Shown piece by piece: positions 6,948 to 13,526 of a stretch of 25,929 nucleotides of DNA. Each line of letters begins with the position of its first letter. The stretch's first letter is position 1. The stretch spans positions 1-25,929 of the IMG/VR virus record IMGVR_UViG_3300049432_000018, one strand, 5' to 3'. The translations under genes and the position numbers were made by a program. This DNA comes from a virus. The notes below the pieces were generated by a model. That model saw only the letters and a program-made list of their open reading frames with translations. It did not search any database and was not told the origin of the DNA.

Positions 6948-7501
6948 TAGGATCGTCCGTGCCGGCCAAAGCGAGCCTGAATGGCCGCCTCCGCAGCCTT
7001 CTCGGTGACGCCGCGCGTAGACCAGATCAAGACACAACAGCAGCTCATGTCAAGGGCGTCCCTGGCCGGCTCGACAGCGTGACAGATTGGGCACTCAAGC
7101 CACTCAACATCGTCGACCACCAGTCGATCGACCCCGTCATCGGTGTATGTGTCGAGCTTGAATCGCTTACCTGACATCCAGGGCTTGATCTGACCAGAAA
7201 ACACAAACACCGGCACTTCGCTCGCGGTGGCCAATGCCGCTGCTTTGGTCCACCCATCGTCGCCCTCCTGCATTTCAGGACCCTTGACTTCGAACCATGC
7301 CCCCTCCTCGTTGCCGCCTAGTTCAGGAAGCCAAAAGTCGGGGAGATACCAGAGACCGTTCAGGTTGTAGCCCTCGATTTCGTACTCCCACTTCAAGCCG
7401 GCGTGGTCTAGGAAGACGGCCCATCGTGCTTCAAGCCGACTCCTGAACCGATAGCCCTTGTACAGCGTCTCGATCGCCTTCAACTGGCCGCGGTCGTCCA
7501 T
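6947..7501 (-). CDS. PD-(D/E)XK-like nuclease candidate with CxxC
   Basis: 184 aa. The sequence YRFRSRLEARWAVFLD, then WYLPDFWLP, then WFEVKG gives Glu24, Asp55 and Glu71-x-Lys73. This is the E...D...ExK spacing of the PD-(D/E)XK fold found in many nucleases and in phage recombination and restriction-like proteins. A CPIC pair follows near residues 137-140. The start at ATG 7501 is preferred: GGAG lies eight bases upstream, and the ATG overlaps the stop of the 23-aa micro-ORF as TGATG. A longer frame up to 7630 overlaps the helicase gene and has no such support. Activity and target are unknown. It may repair or degrade DNA during replication. Confidence 0.65.
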   Translation of the reverse strand: MDDRGQLKAIETLYKGYRFRSRLEARWAVFLDHAGLKWEYEIEGYNLNGLWYLPDFWLPELGGNEEGAWFEVKGPEMQEGDDGWTKAAALATASEVPVFVFSGQIKPWMSGKRFKLDTYTDDGVDRLVVDDVEWLECPICHAVEPARDALDMSCCCVLIWSTRGVTEKAAEAAIQARFGRHGRS

Positions 7502-7572
7502 CACAGCAACTCCATAGTCAGGATGATCCGCAGCATATTCCGATAGCCGTCGTCGAGCTTGACCCAAGCCAT
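7501..7572 (-). CDS. 23-aa micro-ORF resembling an initiator N-terminus
   Basis: This ORF codes for 23 residues beginning MAWVKLDDGYRN, followed by a mostly hydrophobic end (MLRIILTMELL). Its ATG overlaps the helicase stop as TGATG at 7572, and its TGA overlaps the next ATG as TGATG at 7501. The opening MAWVKLDDG is typical of phage replication proteins, whose next residues usually include a short H-P pair. Only the N-terminus is present here, so it may be a truncated relic or a real coupling peptide. Evidence is positional and partial. Confidence 0.4.
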   Translation of the reverse strand: MAWVKLDDGYRNMLRIILTMELL

Positions 7573-8264
7573 CAGGCGCTAACCTCGATCTGAAGATCTG
7601 AGAACAGATCCCGCGGCCGCTCCACCACACACGCCTGCTCGGCCTTCGCCACGTTCTTCAGCGCGATCGTGTGGTAGCTCTCCTTGAGCTCGAATCCGAC
7701 TGTGCCGGGGATGAACTTCTCATAGTTCGTAATGCCGATCGCCATCCCGGCTTCTGAGCACCAGGCAGTAAGTGCCTCGCGGGTATTAAGGTGCTCGATC
7801 GGCAAGCCAGGCCCGTAGAACTCCGCGGCCATCTCCTGGACCTGGCCGATCACCTGCAGCGGCGCCAGGATCACCACACGGCCGCCGGTGAGCGCGACAA
7901 CCTGCCGGGCCCACTCCAGATACATCGGCGTCTTCCCAAGCCCCGTATCGGCCCACACGGCGAACCGGCGGGCGTCTAGGGCCATCCGGACAATCCAGGC
8001 CTGGTAGTCGAATAGATGCTCAGCCAGCGGTAGGAGCTCGCCTGTGGTCGCCACGCCTTCCACCCCGAGCAGCGCGGCGAACCGGGCCGGTGCGGTCAAG
8101 GTGTAGGTGTCCGATCGCCAGTCGTAGGCCACCTGGCTCTCCGGGATCTTCTTCGAGCGGATGAACACCTGATAGGCGTCCAGGCCGTAGCGATCGAACG
8201 TGGCCACCATGTTGGGGCCCTGGATTTCGATCTGGACTGGTGAGGGTGCGAGCGTCGCCGTCAT
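7572..8264 (-). CDS. Truncated SF2 helicase fused to a DNA methyltransferase-like tail
   Basis: 230 aa. Residues ~85-185 match the start of phage SF2 (SNF2-like) helicases: a DYQ motif at 87-89, Walker A DTGLGKT (106-112), motif Ia VILAPLQVIGQ, and ITNYEKF (178-184). In full-length relatives the motif II LDES and all later motifs follow. Here the sequence jumps at about residue 187 to VGFELKESYHTIALKNVAKAEQ...LF, which closely resembles the extreme C-terminus of phage N4/N6 DNA methyltransferases. The reading frame is intact across the join, near nt 7703. It is probably a deletion remnant that cannot act as helicase or methylase. The start is ATG 8264, overlapping the upstream stop as ATGA. 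Confidence 0.65.
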   Translation of the reverse strand: MTATLAPSPVQIEIQGPNMVATFDRYGLDAYQVFIRSKKIPESQVAYDWRSDTYTLTAPARFAALLGVEGVATTGELLPLAEHLFDYQAWIVRMALDARRFAVWADTGLGKTPMYLEWARQVVALTGGRVVILAPLQVIGQVQEMAAEFYGPGLPIEHLNTREALTAWCSEAGMAIGITNYEKFIPGTVGFELKESYHTIALKNVAKAEQACVVERPRDLFSDLQIEVSA

Positions 8265-8497
8265 ACGCTGTGCGGCTCCGGCACCTGCGCCAGTCGGTAG
8301 GCGCGGTTGTTCCCCGCGCCACTGACGTACTCGACCTCCCCAGCAGCCACCAGGGCGTCAAGAGCCCGACGTACTTCCCGGCCGTCAATCTTCGGCCAGC
8401 CGCCCAGCCGCTTGGTGATGGTGCTGATGGTTGGCTCGCGCGGCGAGAGCACGGCCAGATCGGCCAGGATGGCGCGGAGCAGTTCGGCGTCAGTCAC
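8261..8497 (-). CDS. Small winged-helix DNA-binding protein
   Basis: 78 aa from GTG 8497, which overlaps the TGA of the membrane micro-gene as GTGA; the longer frame to 8680 overlaps two other genes and is not used. The body (DAELLRAILADLAVLSP, then ISTITKRLGGWPKIDGREVRRALDALVAAGEVEYVSG) has the helix-turn-helix-wing pattern of small MarR/PadR-like winged-helix proteins. It probably binds DNA in the early region as a regulator or origin-binding helper, but the target is unknown. Its stop overlaps the helicase start as ATGA. Confidence 0.6.
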   Translation of the reverse strand: MTDAELLRAILADLAVLSPREPTISTITKRLGGWPKIDGREVRRALDALVAAGEVEYVSGAGNNRAYRLAQVPEPHSV

Positions 8498-8628
8498 GAT
8501 CGCCGCTCCTTCAACTGCCGCTCGCGATGGGCCAGGCTCGCCACCCAGCCCGCCAACAGCGCGCCCATGCCGAGGATGACGAGCCACCCGCCGACTAAGA
8601 ATCCGACGACGAGCGAAAGCAGGTCCAT
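8494..8628 (-). CDS. 44-aa membrane micro-protein
   Basis: It starts with ATG at 8628, which overlaps the upstream stop as TGATG. The protein opens MDLLSLVVGFLVGGWLVIL and continues to ALLAGWVASLAHRERQLKERRS: one or two hydrophobic helices followed by a basic tail, so the N-terminus is probably outside and the tail inside the cell. The TGA at 8494 overlaps the next gene's GTG. It has the size and shape of small phage membrane effectors, but no function can be assigned. Confidence 0.6.
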   Translation of the reverse strand: MDLLSLVVGFLVGGWLVILGMGALLAGWVASLAHRERQLKERRS

Positions 8629-8867
8629 CAGCGCACCGCCTTTGCAGCCAACACGGCATGCTCGGGGCAGTAGTCGACATCCCCGCCCTGCCATGCGCGG
8701 TGCTCTCGGCAGAGCTTTCGGTAGCAGGTTTTGCCGTCGCCTACCGGCCAGTCGCAGAGCGCCTCGTGTGGTGCCTTGCAGGCGTAGCAGGACGCTCGTC
8801 GTGTGGGCCGGCCGCGCGTGCAGTAGATCGCCACGCCGCCAGGGATGCGCTGTTCAATGCAGGGCAT
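8628..8867 (-). CDS. Cys-rich zinc-binding hypothetical protein
   Basis: 79 aa. Cysteines appear as CYAC, CDWP, CYRKLCREH and CPEH, giving up to two zinc sites. The order C-x2-C...C...C-x3-C-x2-H...C-x2-H resembles small zinc-finger adaptor domains. It starts with ATG at 8867, overlapping the Pol X stop as TGATG. It could act as an RNA or protein-binding helper. I do not recognise the family. Confidence 0.55.
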   Translation of the reverse strand: MPCIEQRIPGGVAIYCTRGRPTRRASCYACKAPHEALCDWPVGDGKTCYRKLCREHRAWQGGDVDYCPEHAVLAAKAVR

Positions 8868-9487
8868 CAGGAGACCTCCCGCTCTTCGGGCGGCACGAAC
8901 TCACGGCCGATCGCTTCGAAGACCTGACGTTCCTCAGGCGTGGCCACAGGCTCGCCGTCGTACCACAAGGCGCCACGGTCAACGTGGTAGCCGGGTGGCA
9001 GCCAGCCCTGTCCCAGGTCACGGCCAGCCCTCGTCATGGCGTGGCGCTCGCAAGGGGTCACGAACCGATGCGCGAAGTCAGCGCTGCCAGTCCGAATCAG
9101 GAGGTCCACGCCGAACTGCGCCGTCGGCCCGACCACCGGGAACAGGTCGAGCGGCACGTCGCGATAGGTGGCCCACTTGAGCCCGCTGCCCCAGCGCGGC
9201 CGGCCGTTTTTGTCGTACCGCTTGCCGAGCGTGCCTTCCACAAACAGCCGATCGCATTCGAGATCGAGCAGGTTGACCCCGGGCTCGACAACCTCCTGGA
9301 AAAGATCCCGCGATGCGTCGCCGAACCGTGGCAGACAGACCAGCTCGATGTCCCCGACAGTTGGGCGGCCGCGGCGAATCGAGCCAGCAACTTCGATCCG
9401 CTCGCAGTAGGGGCTGAGCAGGCTCACCAGCTCCCAGGCAAGCGCTACGGCTTCTGAGCGGGGCAGGCGGGTCTGTGTGGCGCTCAT
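8867..9487 (-). CDS. DNA polymerase X-like nucleotidyltransferase
   Basis: 206 aa. It carries the family motif VAGSIRRGRPTVGDIELV (Gly35-Ser36, Asp46, Glu48) and the third metal residue Asp114 in DVPLDLF, as in the catalytic palm of DNA polymerase beta-type (Pol X) enzymes. FGVDLLIRTGSADFAHRFV continues the fold. The helix-hairpin-helix and PHP domains of full-length bacterial PolX are absent, so this is the small phage type, known as a nucleotidyltransferase. It might fill DNA gaps or modify ends during replication or repair. The start is ATG 9487, overlapping the HTH gene as ATGA. Confidence 0.8.
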   Translation of the reverse strand: MSATQTRLPRSEAVALAWELVSLLSPYCERIEVAGSIRRGRPTVGDIELVCLPRFGDASRDLFQEVVEPGVNLLDLECDRLFVEGTLGKRYDKNGRPRWGSGLKWATYRDVPLDLFPVVGPTAQFGVDLLIRTGSADFAHRFVTPCERHAMTRAGRDLGQGWLPPGYHVDRGALWYDGEPVATPEERQVFEAIGREFVPPEEREVS

Positions 9488-9780
9488 CGCTCACCCGCCA
9501 ATCGCTCGGCCACCCGGCGCGGCAGGTAGTAGCGTCCAGCCAGGTGGCGGTGGGCCAGCATCCCGCTTCGGCAGCGCTTGCGAATCTCCCCGACCGACAG
9601 GCCGCAAAGCTCGGCAGTCTCGGCCGCCGTCAGCAGCTCGTCTGGATCGCCAGTCAGGCCGCGCTGGTCGGTCTGTTGAGCGGGTCGGTAGCCGAGGCCG
9701 TGGTCGATCGGCAGGCCGAACGCGCCACCGGCCCAGGTCCGCCCGACGTACCGCTGAATCTTGCTCCCTGCAGCGCTCAC
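9484..9780 (-). CDS. Excisionase/MerR-like HTH protein
   Basis: 98 aa. The C-terminal half (LLTAAETAELCGLSVGEIRK...GMLAHRHLAGRYYLPRRVAERL) has the winged-helix layout of the HTH_17 excisionase family: A-E-x-L-G...I-R...G-x-L...G-R-Y-x-x-x...V. The first ~45 residues are Gly-rich and unmatched. Excisionases bend DNA at attachment sites and help an integrase excise the prophage; others are simple regulators. The neighbouring 571-aa gene is RDF-like. No integrase gene is in the window. The GTG start at 9780 overlaps the upstream stop as GTGA. Confidence 0.7.
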   Translation of the reverse strand: MSAAGSKIQRYVGRTWAGGAFGLPIDHGLGYRPAQQTDQRGLTGDPDELLTAAETAELCGLSVGEIRKRCRSGMLAHRHLAGRYYLPRRVAERLAGER

Positions 9781-11492
9781 AGCAGCGCCCCCTGAGCTTC
9801 CCGGTGCCGCGCCAGCTTGCCCGTCAGCCCTTCGACCGCCCCCGCCAGTTCGGCGTTGCTCAGCTCGTCGAGGTTGATCTCTTCGACCTCGAAGCCGACG
9901 GCGGCCGCCTGCTCGAGTAGGTCGTTCAACTCGGCCATCAGCGCCGCGCGTGTTTCTCGGTCGCGGGTGAAGGGATCGTCGTCTTCAGGCTTCGTTGCCT
10001 GTTTCTCGACCACAGATGAGGACGAAGAAGAGGAATCAACCTGATCCGAATGCTTCAGCGGCAGGACGTCGTCCAGGTCGAACTCTGGAGATTCAGGCTC
10101 ATCGTCCCAGGCTTGCCGCGCGGGCTGCTCTTCGGCCTGAGTCGCCGGTTCGGGTGCAGTCGGTACTTCGATCGGCGCTGCCGTCCCCTCGATCACCCGC
10201 CCCATCTGCCGCGGTGGTCGCTCAGCTTCGGCCTTGCGGTTGAGCCAGAGCTGGCCGAAGCTGATGATGCCCGCGGCCTCGCCTTCGGTCGCATCGGCCA
10301 GGTACTCGCCGAGTGACGTGGTCTTGCCGTGGCTGTACTCGCGCACCATGGCCGCCCGAGGGCCCGGGTCGTTCAGCACCGTGTCCCCATAGGTGCCGAA
10401 GAAGATGCGCCGGCTTCGGGTTGGGTCACACAGTCCGCCACGCATCGCCGAGTTGAAAGCCTCCTGTTGCTGGCGCGTGATCGCCGGCCGCTCTTCTGGC
10501 TCGACCTCTTCCGCGATCCCTTCGAGCGTCGGCCCGTCAACCAGTGGTGCATCGTAGGCCGGACCCTCGAGCGCGGCGACGTCGATCGTCTGGACCGGTG
10601 GCGGCAAAATCTTGAGTTGCTCGCCCTGCACCAACGCACTCGCGAAGATCTCTCGGAAGTTGCCCGACGTCAATGCCAGCGCTTCCGGCGGCCGCGGAAT
10701 CAGATTCCAGACCGGGACGTGCCGCCGTCGGCCGTCGGGCCCGGGCACCTCCATCTGCTCGTGCCAGAGATCGAACGGGACGCCGGCGAAGCGCCCGCCG
10801 GTCAGCTGGCTGATCCACTTCAGACTGTTGACGATGTTGTGCGCGCTGTTGCGGCTCGTCATCCGTAGCCGATAGAGCCCAAGGCCGTCGGGCATCAGGA
10901 CCTGGGCCTGACGGCCTTCCCACCCCGCCAGGAAGAAGTAGATCGACGTCTCGACTTTGACGTAGGGAAGGAGCGCCTCGAACTCTTCTGAGCCCGCCGG
11001 GTAAAACTCGTGCATCGGCCGCGCGAGTTTGGTGACCTCGCCGGTCTCCCGGTCGGTGTATTCCGAGCCGGCCTCGCGGATCCTGGTCAGACCAGCGTGG
11101 CTGCCATAGACCTGCAGTCGGCTGGCGGACCTGCAGGTGAAGTGCTGTCGGATGAACAGGTCCGGCTCGTCGAACGGGAAGGTGATCGTCAGTCGTGTGC
11201 GGTTGGTCTTCTGGAGTGCGGCGGCCAGCCCCTTGACCTTATCGAAGGCCAGCGCCAGGTTCTCCCGACCGTCAACGTAGATCGTACCGTCGCGCGAAAC
11301 GACGGGCTGCATCTTGGCGTCCTTCTTGCCTGCGTTGGCGTTGTAGCCCGCGCTGATCGTGGCCAGGGTCGGCTGTTGCTTGCGCGGCTCGACCAGGCCG
11401 CCGGTGAAGGCGTCGAGCAAGCGGAAGCGGTCGATCGGCGCGGCGGTGGCCAGCTGGCCGGGCGCCGCGCGCTGGGACAATTCGGCCGTCAT
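9777..11492 (-). CDS. Large phage protein with recombination-directionality/Gp3-like central region
   Basis: 571 aa. The central segment (LGLYRLRMTSRNSAHNIVN... followed by LTGGRFAGVPFDLWHEQMEV) resembles the C-terminal part of Gp3-like proteins, of which phiC31 Gp3 is the serine-integrase directionality factor. The match is by pattern only and many members are annotated just as phage proteins. The later third is acidic and Pro/Ser-rich (about residues 430-515, with a run of Ser after DQVD), then a helical C-terminus. It starts with ATG at 11492, overlapping the upstream stop as ATGA. It sits next to an excisionase-like gene, which fits control of integration, but the function is tentative. 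A single-strand DNA-binding or annealing role is another option. Confidence 0.4.
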   Translation of the reverse strand: MTAELSQRAAPGQLATAAPIDRFRLLDAFTGGLVEPRKQQPTLATISAGYNANAGKKDAKMQPVVSRDGTIYVDGRENLALAFDKVKGLAAALQKTNRTRLTITFPFDEPDLFIRQHFTCRSASRLQVYGSHAGLTRIREAGSEYTDRETGEVTKLARPMHEFYPAGSEEFEALLPYVKVETSIYFFLAGWEGRQAQVLMPDGLGLYRLRMTSRNSAHNIVNSLKWISQLTGGRFAGVPFDLWHEQMEVPGPDGRRRHVPVWNLIPRPPEALALTSGNFREIFASALVQGEQLKILPPPVQTIDVAALEGPAYDAPLVDGPTLEGIAEEVEPEERPAITRQQQEAFNSAMRGGLCDPTRSRRIFFGTYGDTVLNDPGPRAAMVREYSHGKTTSLGEYLADATEGEAAGIISFGQLWLNRKAEAERPPRQMGRVIEGTAAPIEVPTAPEPATQAEEQPARQAWDDEPESPEFDLDDVLPLKHSDQVDSSSSSSSVVEKQATKPEDDDPFTRDRETRAALMAELNDLLEQAAAVGFEVEEINLDELSNAELAGAVEGLTGKLARHREAQGALL

Positions 11493-11713
11493 GCGGGGTC
11501 TCCTGTCGGCAGGAAGAGCCGCCGTAGTCGGGCGTCAAGCCGACGCACCTGCTCGACCACGCCGTTCTCATCGTCCTCCTGGGCGTCGAAGTAAATCTTG
11601 ATGTCCCAGCGATAGACGCCCTTCGCGTCGCGGCTCAGCTCGATGCTTGAGCGAGACTCGCGGGCGACTTCGAGCAGCGTGCCCTCGATGGGCGGGTTGG
11701 TGTTGTCGATCAC
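11489..11713 (-). CDS. Hypothetical early phage protein
   Basis: 74 aa from GTG 11713, whose codon overlaps the TGA of the Ala-rich gene as GTGA; seven upstream codons in the same frame are rejected on that ground. The sequence has a beta section (GVYRWDIKIYFDAQEDDENG) and then a helix rich in Arg and Leu (VVEQVRRLDARLRRLFLP). It may be a small helix-beta protein that partners the 571-aa protein just downstream. No family recognised. Confidence 0.55.
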   Translation of the reverse strand: MIDNTNPPIEGTLLEVARESRSSIELSRDAKGVYRWDIKIYFDAQEDDENGVVEQVRRLDARLRRLFLPTGDPA

Positions 11714-12519
11714 GCCGCCACCTCGCTTCCGCACTCGATCATTCGGTCCAGCAAGTCGAACGCCGATTCCTGAAGCCGGGCTACCGTCTCTTTGAGGGCG
11801 CCGAGAGCCGCGTCGTAAGCCGCGCCGAGAGCCGCGTCGTAAGCCGCGCCGAGAGCCGCGCCGAGAGCCGCGTCGAGAGCCGCGCCGAGAGCCGCGTCGC
11901 GAGCCGCGTCGTAAGCCGCGCCGAGAGCCGCGCCGAGAGCCGCGCCGCGAGCCGCGTCGAGAGCCGCGTCGAGAGCCGCGCCGAGAGCCGCGCCGAGAGC
12001 CGCGTCGTAAGCCGCGCCGAGAGCCGCGTCGTAAGCCGCGCCGAGAGCCGCGTCGCGAGCCGCGTCGCGAGCCGCGCCGGCCATAGTCCTTGCTCGGTTC
12101 AGCGCTCCCTGAGCGTGCGCCGCAGACGCAGAGTCAACGATCTCCGGCAGCGCCTCTAGTGCAGCCGCTTCCTCAACCAGGCCAGCGCGACGCAGCCAGG
12201 TCGGTGCGCTCACTCGAGAGGCCCAGTCGGTGGCCATCCAGGCACGGCGGTTACTGATCGCTGCAGATCCTGCCGTCCCGATCAACCGGGGGATGTAAAT
12301 CTTTAGGCGCTGGCGCGTCTTGTCGTCCAGCGCGTCATTCCAGGACCGCCCGAACGCCGCGAGCGTCGGGTCGACGCAACGCGGACTGGCAGACCACCGC
12401 TCGCCAGCGATGTGGCTGATGGCCTCGAGGAGGCAAGCGCCCTCGGCAAGCGACTTGTGCCCGCCGGCGAGCAGCACCAGAGCATCCAGGTCAATGGTTC
12501 GAGTCTTGTTGTCAATCAC
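11710..12519 (-). CDS. Phage/bacterial protein with N-terminal conserved domain and Ala-rich tetrapeptide repeats
   Basis: 269 aa from GTG 12519, which follows GGAG by seven bases and overlaps the upstream TGA as GTGA. Residues ~1-130 (LDALVLLAGGHKSLAEGACLLEAISHIAGE, then CVDPTLAAFGRSWNDAL, then LKIYIPRLIGTAG) are a conserved domain I know from many bacterial and phage genomes with no agreed function. Residues ~146-239 are 23 tandem tetrapeptides of the form [G/D]-A-A-[R/L/Y], encoded by a 12-bp DNA repeat, followed by KETVARLQESAFDLLDRMIEC. The array may form a long Ala-rich helix. The repeat number is likely variable, and 12-bp steps would keep the frame. Confidence 0.6.
   Translation of the reverse strand: MIDNKTRTIDLDALVLLAGGHKSLAEGACLLEAISHIAGERWSASPRCVDPTLAAFGRSWNDALDDKTRQRLKIYIPRLIGTAGSAAISNRRAWMATDWASRVSAPTWLRRAGLVEEAAALEALPEIVDSASAAHAQGALNRARTMAGAARDAARDAALGAAYDAALGAAYDAALGAALGAALDAALDAARGAALGAALGAAYDAARDAALGAALDAALGAALGAAYDAALGAAYDAALGALKETVARLQESAFDLLDRMIECGSEVAA
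11803..12078. repeat. 12-bp in-frame tandem repeat, 23 units
   Basis: The plus-strand unit is close to GCCGCGYCGNRA, with variants such as GCCGCGCCGAGA, GCCGCGTCGTAA and GCCGCGTCGCGA. It repeats end to end for 276 bp inside the Ala-rich gene. Differences sit mostly in the third and fourth codon of each unit and swap Gly/Asp and Arg/Leu/Tyr. The long complementary ORF on the plus strand is a by-product. Confidence 0.9.
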
Positions 12520-12656
12520 TCGATCACTCCTATGAGCACAAGGAAGCCGCAGAACATCAGAAACAGCGCCAGCGCCATCCACAGGTCCCGCCGCGAGATC
12601 GTCCAGTCGTGGCCCTCGAAGAGCGGCCTGGCCTGGGCACGACGCCGGCGGATCAT
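12516..12656 (-). CDS. 46-aa membrane micro-protein
   Basis: ATG at 12656 gives a basic N-terminus (MIRRRRAQARPLF...), a Trp-containing stretch, and then one hydrophobic span (WMALALFLMFCGFLVLIGVIE). The positive N-terminus suggests that side faces the cytoplasm. Its ATG overlaps the stop of the preceding gene as ATGA, and its TGA overlaps the next GTG as GTGA. This is too short for standard gene callers, but the exact couplings support it. Confidence 0.65.
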   Translation of the reverse strand: MIRRRRAQARPLFEGHDWTISRRDLWMALALFLMFCGFLVLIGVIE

Positions 12657-12766
12657 CCGTCCAGCTCCGGCAGCGTCCCGTCAGCCGCCACGCAGCGCCA
12701 GGCCGCGTCTGGCCAGGACCAGTGCTCGCCGATCGAGAGCGGCTGGTTGCAGTTCAGGCAGGTCAT
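12653..12766 (-). CDS. 37-aa CxxC micro-protein
   Basis: It starts with ATG at 12766, overlapping the upstream TGA as ATGA. The protein begins MTCLNCNQPLSIGEHW, with a CxxC pair at residues 3-6 and a third Cys at 25 (WRCVAADG). It resembles half a zinc ribbon that might complete a metal site by pairing with another protein. Its stop overlaps the next start as ATGA. Function unknown. Confidence 0.6.
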   Translation of the reverse strand: MTCLNCNQPLSIGEHWSWPDAAWRCVAADGTLPELDG

Positions 12767-12993
12767 CGTTCGACCTCATAGCCATCGCCCATGACCAGGC
12801 CGCCTAGGCACCAGACCAGTAGCGACCAGACGGCCGAAAACAAAGCCAGCATGGCCAGGTCAAAGGCCAACTCGCCGGCGTTATCCAAAAGCGCAGCCCC
12901 GAACAACTCCCGGAAGCGCCACCCGATGTAGAGCGTCATTGCTGCGACCAGCGCGGTCCAGATCGCCAGTCGGGCAAAGAATCGGCCACTCAT
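12763..12993 (-). CDS. Two-span small membrane protein
   Basis: 76 aa from ATG 12993, which overlaps the preceding TGA as ATGA; the longer frame up to 13293 crosses the neighbouring genes and is discarded. There are two strong hydrophobic spans, about residues 5-25 (FARLAIWTALVAAMTLYIGW) and 42-68 (AFDLAMLALFSAVWSLLVWC), joined by a polar loop. Both ends are short. The fold is typical of small phage membrane proteins such as holin-like or superinfection-exclusion factors. It lies in the early operon, not the lysis cassette, so an exclusion role is slightly favoured, by inference only. Confidence 0.65.
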   Translation of the reverse strand: MSGRFFARLAIWTALVAAMTLYIGWRFRELFGAALLDNAGELAFDLAMLALFSAVWSLLVWCLGGLVMGDGYEVER

Positions 12994-13115
12994 CTGGCAC
13001 CTCGCCGCGACCGCTCGATCAGCGTCGCCGCGATGCTCTCGACCCAGGCCTGCCAGGCACCGCGGCGGTCCAGGTGCTCCATGAGCGGCGTGCCGCAGTA
13101 GCCGCAGTGGGTCAT
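12990..13115 (-). CDS. 41-aa CxxC micro-protein
   Basis: It starts with ATG at 13115, which overlaps the upstream TGA as ATGA. The protein opens MTHCGYCGTPLMEHL and continues as an amphipathic helix (AWQAWVESIAATLIERSRR). The CGYCG motif resembles one knuckle of a zinc finger. It ends in ATGA with the two-span membrane gene. The function is not known. Confidence 0.6.
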   Translation of the reverse strand: MTHCGYCGTPLMEHLDRRGAWQAWVESIAATLIERSRRGAR

Positions 13116-13489
13116 GACGCCTGCACCATCGCCAATGGTTCGCGCTGCGCGATCTCTCCGAGGTGCGCCAGGCTGCGCACCTCGCGCCAGCCGTTGTGCT
13201 TTGTCTTGACGCAGAGCCAGCCGCCACGCAGGTCGTACGGGTTCTCCGCTTCGCCCCGGAACAGCAGCCCGTCGACGACCGCGACAGGCTCATGGCACCG
13301 CGGGATGTAGGTCAGCCGGTTGACGGTGCGCCCAAGGATCTTCTCAACCAGCTTGGGCAGCACCAGCGCTCGGCCCTCGCTCGACTCGATCAGATTCGAC
13401 TCGTGAGCCTTGAGCGCGTCGCGGAGCAAGGCGCTCGGCTGTGGCGATTCCTGGTGACGCTGCCCCACAAGCCGTTTCGGGGATGTCAT
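13112..13489 (-). CDS. Hypothetical early protein
   Basis: 125 aa from ATG 13489. The reading frame is open for another 111 codons upstream, but that extension runs across a different gene (13570-13773) with better codon use and a strong ribosome site, so it is not used. The body has a helical Arg/Leu/Glu-rich middle (ALVLPKLVEKILGRTVNRL) and a beta C-terminus (VAVVDGLLFRGEAENPYDL, WLCVKTKHNGWREV). No Shine-Dalgarno sequence is visible before the ATG. An 80-bp leader with a hairpin precedes it. I do not recognise the family. Confidence 0.5.
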   Translation of the reverse strand: MTSPKRLVGQRHQESPQPSALLRDALKAHESNLIESSEGRALVLPKLVEKILGRTVNRLTYIPRCHEPVAVVDGLLFRGEAENPYDLRGGWLCVKTKHNGWREVRSLAHLGEIAQREPLAMVQAS

Positions 13490-13526
13490 ACTGAAATTAA
13501 GCAAGGGGTCCACTCCTGCTTCTAGG

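Noticed and set aside
8240-9457. 405-aa plus-strand ORF
   Set aside because: It runs antisense across at least five coupled minus-strand genes, including Pol X; its product has no domain and is Arg/Pro-rich as expected of a shadow frame.
11803-12078. CRISPR array
   Set aside because: Units are 12 bp and directly adjacent with no spacers, and they are in frame inside a gene.
11647-12159. Plus-strand ORF with Arg-Ala-Glu-Ser repeats
   Set aside because: It is the complementary reading of the 12-bp repeat in the Ala-rich gene, and the conserved N-terminal domain is encoded only on the minus strand.
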